A stretch of 45,781 bases of DNA from Cellulosilyticum ruminicola JCM 14822. GTDB taxonomy: Bacteria; Bacillota; Clostridia; Lachnospirales; Cellulosilyticaceae. The DNA lies in NCBI RefSeq assembly GCF_001311925.1, contig NZ_BBCG01000027.1, positions 1 through 45,781 of the forward strand, in the 5' to 3' direction. How positions within the stretch are numbered: position 1 is the stretch's first letter; the number at the start of each line of letters is the position of its first letter. A program made the position numbers and the translations under genes. Positions 1-6,870 of the stretch are shown here, one piece after another. The notes under the pieces were generated by a model. The model ran no database searches and was not told the DNA's origin. It worked only from the letters and a program-made list of their open reading frames with translations.

Positions 1-47
1 CCCTATTTTATTCTCATTTTTAAATATTATATTCTACTTTATTGTTC

Positions 48-218
48 TTATCCTTGGTGTGATCCTTTGTATTGTTCAAACACTTTTTGTACAATTGTTC
101 CACCAATTTTTCCAGCTTCACGAGCTGTAATATCTCCATTATAGCCTTGTTTTAATGGTACTCCTACTTCTTTAGCTACCTCATATTTCATAGAATCGAA
201 AGCGTTTTGATTTGCCAT
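48..218 (-). CDS. Alpha/beta-type small acid-soluble spore protein
   Basis: A 56-residue protein that coats and protects DNA in the dormant spore and is degraded by the GPR protease at germination (family knowledge). The sequence shows the two family blocks: KYEVAKEVGVPL near residues 10-21, the region of the GPR cleavage site, and GDITAREAGKIGGTIVQ near 26-42. An in-frame ATG lies nine bases upstream of the chosen start, but AGGAGG at 228-233 is only three bases from that one and about nine from the ATG at 218, so 218 is preferred. It stands alone, and its presence argues for a spore former. Confidence 0.95.
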   Translation of the reverse strand: MANQNAFDSMKYEVAKEVGVPLKQGYNGDITAREAGKIGGTIVQKVFEQYKGSHQG

Positions 219-396
219 TTTCATGAGCCTCCTATAATGTTGCATATAAAGTATTATATAAAAATTATATATATAACTTCTCGATTACCTTGAAGTTACA
301 TTGATAGTATACGTATTTAATCTGTATCTATACTAAAAAATCATTTAAACCTTAATGTATTTATTTCCATGTTAAATAAATTTAACATACTTTCAC

Positions 397-515
397 TTAT
401 TGATAATATGTAGCTTGGAGCTTATACATATTGGCATATACACCTTGCTTATGAGCTGCTGATGAGATCCTTCTTCTACAATGCCATGATCTTGAAATAC
501 AACTGATATATATTT
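397..515 (-). pseudogene. C-terminal remnant of an ABC exporter ATPase
   Basis: Reading the minus strand gives HGIVEEGSHQQLISK followed, after a one-base shift, by GVYANMYKLQATYYQ and a stop. This is the distal end of the nucleotide-binding domain of MsbA/MdlB-type exporters (the H-G-x-I-V-E-x-G-S-H block and the Y-x-x-L-Y-x-L-Q tail). No Walker motifs or membrane part remain nearby. I see no recognisable gene in the rest of 246-396 or 516-668; some short open stretches there may be further transposon or transporter debris. Confidence 0.7.
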
Positions 516-668
516 TTTAAATATGATGTTAATTCATATCAATTGATAGTCTATAATTAAATAAAACTCCAGTAGTACTGACAGCTACTTGCTGTCTTTG
601 ACGATTTGGTCTTATGGTAGAAATCGCCTTATTGTAGCTTCTATATCATATGTTGGCTCTAATTTTCT

Positions 669-758
669 GTGTTTAAAAAAGTGTAGACAGATTTTTGTAG
701 CTTGCGTGAAAAAAAGAGTCATAAGTCTACAAAAAATATACTTATAACTCTTAAACAC
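669..758. repeat. Imperfect inverted repeat, possible insertion-sequence ends
   Basis: Arms at 669-700 and 727-758 match at their outer ends (GTGTTTAA against TTAAACAC) and inner ends (ATTTTTGTAG-like), about 20 of 32 positions, around a 26-base centre. It could be two terminal repeats left after loss of an element's interior, or a decayed hairpin. No transposase was found between or beside the arms. Confidence 0.4.
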
Positions 759-789
759 CCATATATTATATATTAACGTCTATATATTT

Positions 790-1025
790 TCATATTCTAA
801 TGTATTGATTTAACCACTGCTTACAACTTTCTTTTACCTCATTGGACCAGCTTATAATTTCTTCATCATCTATATTTATTTCTATGATTTTAATTACAAA
901 TTCTATATCTTTTTTTACTTCTTCTAAAGTTAATTTTCTACAGGCTTCTTTTTAATACGCCAGTCACTATCTATAATAATTTTCACTGCATCAATCGCCA
1001 TTGCATCTTTTAAATAATCTGTCAT
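790..1025 (-). pseudogene. Small hypothetical gene broken by a frameshift
   Basis: The minus strand begins MTDYLKDAMAIDAVKIIID, with a GGAA-type ribosome site about 11 bases upstream, and stops after about 38 codons. A frame offset by one base continues directly as CRKLTLEEVKKDIEFV to a C-terminus WLNQYIRI and a TGA at 790-792. Joined, they give a charged helical protein of roughly 77 residues. The shift falls around 930-945. I do not recognise the family. It sits upstream of the DUF554 gene in the same direction but is separated from it. Confidence 0.45.
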
Positions 1026-1056
1026 TCGTTCTAGTATTCCTTTTTTATTTAAACAT

Positions 1057-1791
1057 TTACATAAACCCTAAAAGCGGCCAAATAATCTCATATGCCACGG
1101 GTATTAAAAGTGCTGGCAACATATTCCCTACACGAAATTTCTTACCAAAAGCTACATTAATACCTACACAAAAAATAAGTGCAGAACCTACAAAACATAA
1201 ATCATTAATAATAGCATCACTTACAAATGAACCGCAAAAAGCTGCTATTAATGTAATACTCCCTTGATATACGAGTACTACAAGTGCTGAGAAAACAGCA
1301 CCTATGCCACAAGTGGATGCAAAAATCATTACAATAATCGCATCTAAAACCGCTTTAGCTGCTAACATCGAATAATCCCCACTAATTCCATCTTGAATAG
1401 ATCCTACAATAGCCATAGCCCCTACACAAATAATTAATGAAACATTGACAAATCCATCTACAAATTGACTATCATTTTCTCTTTTAACAGCCTTTTTAAT
1501 CTTCTCACCTACATTGTCCATTCTAAACTCTAGATGCATCCATTCTCCAAAGGCTGTACCTATTACCATAGAAAAGATAAGAAGCATAGTGCCTTGTGTG
1601 CCAATGCTTCCATCTGTAATCACTAACATCTTTGTAAGCACCCCTGCTATTCCTATAAAAATAGTTGTGATGCCACAAGCTTGCATTAAAGATTCCTGTA
1701 ACTGCTTCTTTAAACCATTCTTTAACAGTAATCCTACAATACCCCCGCTAATAACAGCCAATGTATTGATAATTGTACCAAGTCCTATCAT
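1057..1791 (-). CDS. DUF554 family integral membrane protein
   Basis: A 244-residue, very hydrophobic protein of the DUF554 (YdfK/YqgA-like) family. Members are predicted multi-spanning inner-membrane proteins of unknown transport function. The N-terminus MIGLGTIINTLAVISGGIVG and the following LKKxLxxSLMQACGITTIFIGIAG block are typical. About six to seven hydrophobic stretches are visible along the chain, and a soluble stretch near residues 95-110 (KKAVKREND) separates two halves. GAAGGAG lies a few bases before the ATG. It is probably monocistronic: a strong hairpin (1836-1881) separates it from the upstream gene. Confidence 0.85.
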   Translation of the reverse strand: MIGLGTIINTLAVISGGIVGLLLKNGLKKQLQESLMQACGITTIFIGIAGVLTKMLVITDGSIGTQGTMLLIFSMVIGTAFGEWMHLEFRMDNVGEKIKKAVKRENDSQFVDGFVNVSLIICVGAMAIVGSIQDGISGDYSMLAAKAVLDAIIVMIFASTCGIGAVFSALVVLVYQGSITLIAAFCGSFVSDAIINDLCFVGSALIFCVGINVAFGKKFRVGNMLPALLIPVAYEIIWPLLGFM

Positions 1792-1835
1792 GTCTAACGC
1801 TCCTTCTGTTTATATTTCCATCCAAAATATTATAG

Positions 1836-1881
1836 CAAAAAGCTGCCCTAAAATGTCAAAACATTTCAGGGCAGCTTTTTG
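1836..1881 (-). terminator. Strong rho-independent terminator
   Basis: A 21-base stem (20 of 21 pairs) built on AAAAAGCTGCCCT and AGGGCAGCTTTTT with a 4-5 base loop, flanked by A and T runs, so it could work in both directions. It lies just past the stop of the YczE-like gene (1915) and upstream of the DUF554 start. Confidence 0.9.
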
Positions 1882-1914
1882 TTATTTATTGAATCTTTAT
1901 TTAAACATATTTTT

Positions 1915-2580
1915 CTACGCTTGTAACACTTTTGTAAGCGGCGATTTGAGCAGTTTACAGAAGTATTTTACAATCCATCCTGTACATAAAGCTGCAATAA
2001 TTGTCCCTTCTCTTGTACCTTGAATGCTAAAGTCAAAGAAAATAAGTGATAATACGATGGCAAGTGTTACACAAGCCACATCAAATATTACTTTGATATT
2101 TCCAAACTCCTTATTTATTGTATCTGAAATAGCTTTTACAAAGGCCTCTCCTGAATTCATTACCACATCTGCAATAACGGCTAATGAAACACCAAAACCT
2201 ACAACTACTGTCCCTAATGAAATCATTAAAATTCGCATCATATATGTATTTACTTCAATAGCTGCTACAATCCACATACCAAAATCAGTAAAATAACCAA
2301 ATATAAATGAAAGTGGAATTTGTAATAATTGAATCCATTCAAATTTTTTTCTAAGTATAAGTATTTGTCCTACTATTAAAATACAGTTCCATATAATAAG
2401 CCAATTACCTAGTGATAAAGTAGTATATTTAAGACTTAATATATTGGCTGTTGAAGAAACTGGTGATACACCTAGTTCTCCCTTTTTAGTAATTGCTACA
2501 CCTAATGCTGCAAAAAATAAACTAAGTATAAATAAAATGTAGCGCTTAGTAGTCTCCTTTTTTGTTCTTTCTAATGTCAT
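1915..2580 (-). CDS. YczE/YyaS/YitT-like membrane protein
   Basis: A 221-residue polytopic membrane protein of the COG2364 type (YczE/YyaS). The family has no firmly known substrate; members often sit beside transporters or secondary-metabolite genes. After a short basic N-terminus (TLERTKKETTKRY), the first span FILSLFFAALGVAITKKGELG leads to the G-x-S-P-V motif common at the start of these proteins. Four further hydrophobic segments follow. The start at 2580 is the first ATG. The gene ends at the terminator at 1836-1881. Confidence 0.8.
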   Translation of the reverse strand: MTLERTKKETTKRYILFILSLFFAALGVAITKKGELGVSPVSSTANILSLKYTTLSLGNWLIIWNCILIVGQILILRKKFEWIQLLQIPLSFIFGYFTDFGMWIVAAIEVNTYMMRILMISLGTVVVGFGVSLAVIADVVMNSGEAFVKAISDTINKEFGNIKVIFDVACVTLAIVLSLIFFDFSIQGTREGTIIAALCTGWIVKYFCKLLKSPLTKVLQA

Positions 2581-2626
2581 TATTTTGTTTCTCCCTTCTA
2601 TTGTACGTAATATATCTACCTCCTAA

Positions 2627-2755
2627 TTATACCTCCAACTCTCCTTTTAAGTAACATTTTGCTTTACCACCTATATTCACTCTTTCTCCCAAGTCTTCAC
2701 AAATTAATGTTCCCCCTCTTGATGAAAGTTGTTTAGCTATCATCTTTGTTTTATT
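2627..2755 (-). pseudogene. C-terminal scrap resembling a PhzF-family isomerase
   Basis: The minus strand reads LSSRGGTLICEDLGERV, then NIGGKAKCYLKGELEV and a stop at 2627-2629. The S-x-R-G-G-x-L-x-C and G-D/E-R-V-x-I-x-G-K-A pattern is what I know from the last 40 residues of PhzF/phenazine-biosynthesis-like (diaminopimelate-epimerase-fold) proteins. Nothing of the first 250 residues is present. It abuts an IS1182 transposase relic, which suggests the parent gene was lost through transposon-mediated deletion. The family assignment is from memory of the motif. Confidence 0.5.
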
Positions 2756-3224
2756 TTACATAATCCCTTGTTTTTTAGCCTTTTGATCCATTTCATAAGA
2801 ATAGTAAGCACTATCTACTAATACATTGACTTGTGGCACTTTACCAAGAGCATCTATTACATCTTCACAAAATCTAATATCACAATAGGTGTTAGGTTTA
2901 AGATCATAATGTGTAATAACACCACTATTGTCATTAAAACTTTCTACTAGATTTGCAACATATCCTACATTTCCACTATATTTCTCTCTATAAGTTGCAT
3001 CTGGAGCACTTGGATTTTGAAGTATTTCGGAATGAAGGCTCTTCCCATCCTTTGAAACAGTTTTACCTTCTTCATTTACTTCTACTTGTTCTTCTAGGAG
3101 ACGCTTTAATAGTTCAAATGCTCTACATTCTAGAATCTGAGTATCATATTTTGAACATACCTCCTAAAAGGATTGAATGTCCTAATAGCCATTCTAACTT
3201 AGTTATAGCTTCTTTACTTATTTT
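2756..3224 (-). mobile_element. IS1182-family transposase remnant
   Basis: About 135 open codons on the minus strand read CSKYDTQILECRAFELLKRL, then LQNPSAPDATYREKYSGNVG, YVANLVE and VLVDSAYYS. The LQNPSxPDATxRxKxxxxxGYVAN block and the following VxxDxxY (catalytic-Asp region) are characteristic of IS1182 transposases. An offset frame upstream (ISKEAITKLEWLLGHS) extends the match to the end of the GH31 gene. Both ends of the protein and the terminal repeats are missing. This accounts for the 2581-3224 gap together with the PhzF-like scrap. Confidence 0.75.
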
Positions 3225-5252
3225 TTATAACACTTTCTTAAATACTGGCATATAGTCAATAGGTGCTTTGACATGTACCACTTGTTCACCATCAAATGCA
3301 ATTTGATTAGATGTAAGGCTCCATTTACCTGTTGGTAAATAAACATCTCTTTCAAACTCATTGAGATGAAGAATAGGTGCTACCAAATATTCGCTACCGA
3401 ACATGTATTGATCTGTAACTTCCCAACATTTCTTATCATCTGGAAATTCATAGAACATGGTACGAATAAGTGGTGAACCATTTTCATGTGCTTCTTGATA
3501 TAAATCTCTAATATAATCATGCATTGCAATACGGATATCATAATATTTTTTCATAATGCGATAATTATCTTCGCCATAGCTCCAAAGTTCATTTGGTTGT
3601 CCTGTATGTAAATACCCCCCTCCAAAATCTCTATCATCAAGAGGTGGAATATTGTATGGTCCGCGATCTCCATGCATGCGAAGTACTGCTGAATATACTG
3701 CAAATTGATACCAACGAATAAGCAATTGTCTAAAATCAGGATTATTTACATCCTCTGTCATAAAGCCGCCGATATCTGTAGTCCACCATGGAATTCCTGC
3801 AAGTCCCATATTTAAGCCACATTGTAATTGATCTCTAAAGGCTTCAAATGTACTTGGAATATCTCCAGACCAAATCACATTGCCATATTTTTGACTGCCA
3901 GCCCATGCACAACGTAATAAGTTTACAACACTTCCATCTCCCCTTTCACTCATCTTGTCATAGAAAATGCGGCTATACATTTGAGGATACATATTACTTA
4001 CTTGAAGTGCAGGTCCTGCATAATAACGATAGTTATCAAAATCATAAACACCATAATCTGGTTCTGAATTATCTAACCAGAAAGCATCTATACCAAAATC
4101 ATAGTAATTTTTCTTACAAATTTCCCACACATATTCCCTTGTCTCTGGATTAAATGGATCAATTTCTACGCAGTCCCCTTGATAATCATAAGTTTGCATC
4201 GCACCACGTTCAGTTCTAATCAAAAGGCCTCTTTCTGTCATTGGATAGAAGTTTTCACTTCTACGGTCTACAGATGGCCACACTGATACGATGACTTTAA
4301 TGCCCATTGCATGTAATTCATCTACCATAGCCTTAGGATCTGGCCAATATTTCTTATCAAATTTCCAATCTCCCTGCACTGTCCAATGGAAGAAATCTAT
4401 AACAATTTGATCAATTTTAATGCCTTCTTTTTGATACTGGCGGGCAACTTCCAACACTTCATCTTGTGTACGATAGCGCAATTTACATTGCCAAAGTCCC
4501 ATTAAATCTTCTGGAAACATAGGGGCATGTCCTGTCACATTAGTATAAGAAGCCATAATTGCTTTAGGTGTATCCCCTGCTGTAATCCAGTAATCCATCT
4601 CTTTAGTAGACTGAGCAATCCACTCTGTATAGTTATTAGCAAAAGTAACACGTCCTACGGCTGGATTATTCCAAAGCATACCATATCCTAAAGAAGAAAT
4701 ATAAAATGGTACAGAAATTTGTGAGTTGCGTTGAGCTAGTTCAAGTATGCTACCCTTTAAGTCCATATATGGTTGTTGATATTGCCCCATGCCAAATATT
4801 TTTTCTCCATCATTGCTATCAAACTTAAGATTCAATGTATAATCACTGCCACCAATGACACCTTTCCAATCTCTCCCTACAATCTTTAAGCAACGGCTTC
4901 CTTTAGAAATAGTTCCATCATAAAAACGGAAGTATTCTCGTAGAATAAGTTTATCATCTTTGAAAAACGAAAGAATGCCTACGAAGTTTACTTCTACTTT
5001 CATACGTCCATTTGTAATAGAAGCATATTCTCTCTTATCAATTGTGCCATCTCCTACCCAGTGATTTTTTTCATAAATCTCTATCTTACATGCTTTAGCT
5101 GGCACTTTTTCTGTTAAAGCCCATGCATTTCCTGTAAACTGTGGAAACATTGTGGCACGTACACGAAAAGAATCTTCTCCCCATGCTTCAATTCGCACTG
5201 TTTCTCCTTTTGTTTTAATAACTAACGCACCATGATCATTTATAAATTGCAT
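3225..5252 (-). CDS. GH31 glycoside hydrolase, probable alpha-xylosidase
   Basis: A 675-residue retaining alpha-glycosidase of family GH31. An N-terminal beta-sandwich (about 1-240) precedes the (beta/alpha)8 barrel. The nucleophile is D394 in DAFWLDNSEPD and the acid/base is D464 in VIWSGDIPSTF. The WLD-x-x-E-P-D version, rather than the WxDMNE of alpha-glucosidases, is the one found in alpha-xylosidases that strip xylose from xyloglucan oligosaccharides, so that substrate is the best guess. There is no signal peptide, so it is cytoplasmic and would act on imported oligosaccharides. It is divergently arranged with an AraC-type gene (5380), its likely regulator. The start at 5252 has a GGGGG-type ribosome site. 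Confidence 0.92.
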   Translation of the reverse strand: MQFINDHGALVIKTKGETVRIEAWGEDSFRVRATMFPQFTGNAWALTEKVPAKACKIEIYEKNHWVGDGTIDKREYASITNGRMKVEVNFVGILSFFKDDKLILREYFRFYDGTISKGSRCLKIVGRDWKGVIGGSDYTLNLKFDSNDGEKIFGMGQYQQPYMDLKGSILELAQRNSQISVPFYISSLGYGMLWNNPAVGRVTFANNYTEWIAQSTKEMDYWITAGDTPKAIMASYTNVTGHAPMFPEDLMGLWQCKLRYRTQDEVLEVARQYQKEGIKIDQIVIDFFHWTVQGDWKFDKKYWPDPKAMVDELHAMGIKVIVSVWPSVDRRSENFYPMTERGLLIRTERGAMQTYDYQGDCVEIDPFNPETREYVWEICKKNYYDFGIDAFWLDNSEPDYGVYDFDNYRYYAGPALQVSNMYPQMYSRIFYDKMSERGDGSVVNLLRCAWAGSQKYGNVIWSGDIPSTFEAFRDQLQCGLNMGLAGIPWWTTDIGGFMTEDVNNPDFRQLLIRWYQFAVYSAVLRMHGDRGPYNIPPLDDRDFGGGYLHTGQPNELWSYGEDNYRIMKKYYDIRIAMHDYIRDLYQEAHENGSPLIRTMFYEFPDDKKCWEVTDQYMFGSEYLVAPILHLNEFERDVYLPTGKWSLTSNQIAFDGEQVVHVKAPIDYMPVFKKVL

Positions 5253-5379
5253 TATTTATCCCCCTCATAAAGCATTAACTGATAATTTAATAACATTATA
5301 ATGATTGTAAATCTAATTCACTACATCATATATGCCGAAAACTAACATAATAATGATTATTTATAGGGAGATATTCTAT
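5253..5379. promoter_or_regulatory. Divergent promoter region, GH31 / AraC
   Basis: About 127 bases separate two divergent starts. A TATAAT-like box occurs in acattataatgatt (near 5294-5306), and a second ataatgatta copy (near 5349-5359) makes a short direct repeat, the layout AraC-family activators often bind. No experimental promoter can be assigned from sequence alone. Confidence 0.4.
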
Positions 5380-6278
5380 ATGGGTAAAAATAGCGAATTA
5401 CTTAAAGAAAAACTGCCTCATGGCAATGTTTTATTTCCACTTATGGTACATGAAGTGAGTTCAAATCCTAAAATAACTGAAAGACTAGCATGCCACTGGC
5501 ATACAGAATATGAATTTTTGGTAATTACTAAAGGTTGTGCTCAATTTCAAATTGAAAATCAAATAATTCCTGTTAAAGAAAATGATATTGTGTTTATTAA
5601 ATCTGATGATTTACATGCTATAACTACAACCTGTGGTATGCCCCTAGATTTCTACGCCATTGTATTTCACCCTGATTTACTCAATAGCCATTTAGGTGAT
5701 GCCATCTGGCAAAAATATATTGAGCCTGTAAATACTGGTCTTTTATTTTTTCCAAGTTATATTTCACCTAATGAAAATTGGGGTATGGCGCTTTTACAAA
5801 ACTTAAATAAAATCAAAGATTTGTTTGAACGTAAAGAAATGGGGTATGAACTTCTTATTAAATGCGCTATTTATGAAATATGGTATATATTATATACCCA
5901 TGCTGCTCAAAACATTTCAGCTCATGAAAAGGACCAAACCCATAAAATTACTCGCATTAAATCTATGATTACCTGGCTTCAAGCCATTACACTGAATCTA
6001 TTTCTCTAGAGCAAATGGCCTATGCCTTTCATATTAGTCAAGGTCAACTTTGTAGGTTCTTTAAGGGTATGACGCAAATGTCTGTTATCGAATACCTTAA
6101 TTATTACCGTATTAGCAAAAGCATTCAACTCCTAGATTCTACCGATAAACAAATCAGTGAAATTGCCCTTGATGTAGGCTTTAATAATATTAGTTACTAT
6201 AATAAAATCTTTAAATACTACATTCATATGACCCCTATGGTCTATCGCAAGTCTAATTCACTTAAACGCCCCTTATAA
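5380..6278 (+). pseudogene. AraC-family regulator with cupin sensor domain, frameshifted
   Basis: The first frame (5380-6009) carries an AraC N-terminal cupin: CHWHTEYEFLVITKG, with the metal/sugar-pocket H-x-H-x-x-E pattern, then ENDIVFIKSDDLHAI. The second frame (6015-6278) carries the double helix-turn-helix: QMAYAFHISQGQLCRFFK and QISEIALDVGFNNISYYNKI. The break is a single-base loss near 5984: restoring one base in the CC run gives WLQAHYTESISLEQMA, continuous with the DNA-binding domain. The start at 5380 is preferred over an upstream ATG because AGGGAG lies nine bases before it. Its natural role would be activation of the divergent GH31 gene. Either the regulator is recently dead or the base is a sequencing error. 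Confidence 0.85.
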
Positions 6279-6343
6279 ACCCTCATTTACTCTTGGCATT
6301 ATTTAATGAATATCATAACACCTCGTCCTATATTTCTCATACA

Positions 6344-6374
6344 AAGAAGAACTGGCAAATTACCAGTTCTTCTT
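6344..6374. terminator. Bidirectional terminator between convergent genes
   Basis: A stem AAGAAGAACTGG / CCAGTTCTTCTT with a seven-base loop and a following T-rich stretch. It sits between the plus-strand AraC gene and the minus-strand MATE remnant. Confidence 0.85.
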
Positions 6375-6380
6375 ATATTT

Positions 6381-6645
6381 TTATTGTGCAATTTCCTGCC
6401 AATTACTTTCAATTTGCATCTGTTCATATCTTTTTAGCTTTGTACTTAATAAAGTAACAGAAGCTACCATCATCATAATAATCGGATAAGCCAAATTAAC
6501 AGCCGCCAACTGATAGTCATCATGTAGCTGCCCTATAAAAAAAGTATCCACCAAATTATAAAGTACCATAATAAACATCCCCATAACTAACGGCAACCCC
6601 ATCTTAACTACAGCATGAGCCGACTTTTTCTTTTCTCTCCCTTAG
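6381..6645 (-). pseudogene. MATE transporter remnant, N- and C-ends joined
   Basis: The minus strand reads EKKKSAHAVVKMGLPLVMG, MFIMVLYNLVDTFFIGQL and AVNLAYPIIMMMVA, the hallmark first two helices of a MATE drug/sodium antiporter. It then jumps to a polar tail LLSTKLKRYEQMQIESNWQE of the kind found at a protein C-terminus. About 350 internal residues are gone, and no upstream start codon remains in frame before a stop. Its 5' side abuts the long palindromic element at 6654. A different, nearly complete MATE gene lies at 15457-16823. Confidence 0.7.
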
Positions 6646-6653
6646 AATTATCC

Positions 6654-6870
6654 AAGTAGAAGCAGGAGCAATTGCCCCTACTATTCTAACTGTGGAGTAA
6701 TTTCTTGATAGTCTTGGTGAAGATAATCAATGTGGTTTTAGGTGGGTTATTTGAGCAGCGCTTGCTTTATCACGCTACAAGTTCCCACTGTTACATTGAT
6801 TATCGAATCTAGACTATCATAACTTACGGAAGATATAGATGTAGGGGCAACTACTCCCACCAGCTACTTA
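6654..6870 (-). repeat. Long palindromic element A immediately after the GH3 stop
   Basis: Two arms of about 80 bases (6654-6734 and 6785-6869) pair imperfectly: TTGCCCCTAC/GTAGGGGCAA, TGATAGTCT/AGACTATCA and GATAATCAATGT/ACATTGATTATC, with a further small hairpin around AGCAGCGCTTGCT in the centre. In the direction of GH3 transcription it begins at the stop codon (TAAGTAG). On that strand it shares TTCCGTAA in its 5' half and AAATTACTCCACAG in its 3' half with element B (12316-12456), in the same order and same position relative to a stop codon. Similarity continues about 20 bases beyond the 3' arm. It has no clear T-run. It may be a structured 3'-UTR RNA or a mobile palindromic repeat. Confidence 0.8.

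Noticed and set aside
1001-1267. Plus-strand ORFs opposite DUF554, GH31, GH3, metK and others
   Set aside because: They lie antisense to genes with clear family motifs and show no protein-family features.
6381-6645. A functional small multidrug-resistance pump
   Set aside because: The sequence matches the first helices of MATE, not SMR proteins, and has no plausible start region.
6654-6870. Element A as an ordinary rho-independent terminator
   Set aside because: It is over 200 bases long, has internal loops and no T-run, and shares sequence with element B, which is followed by its own terminator.
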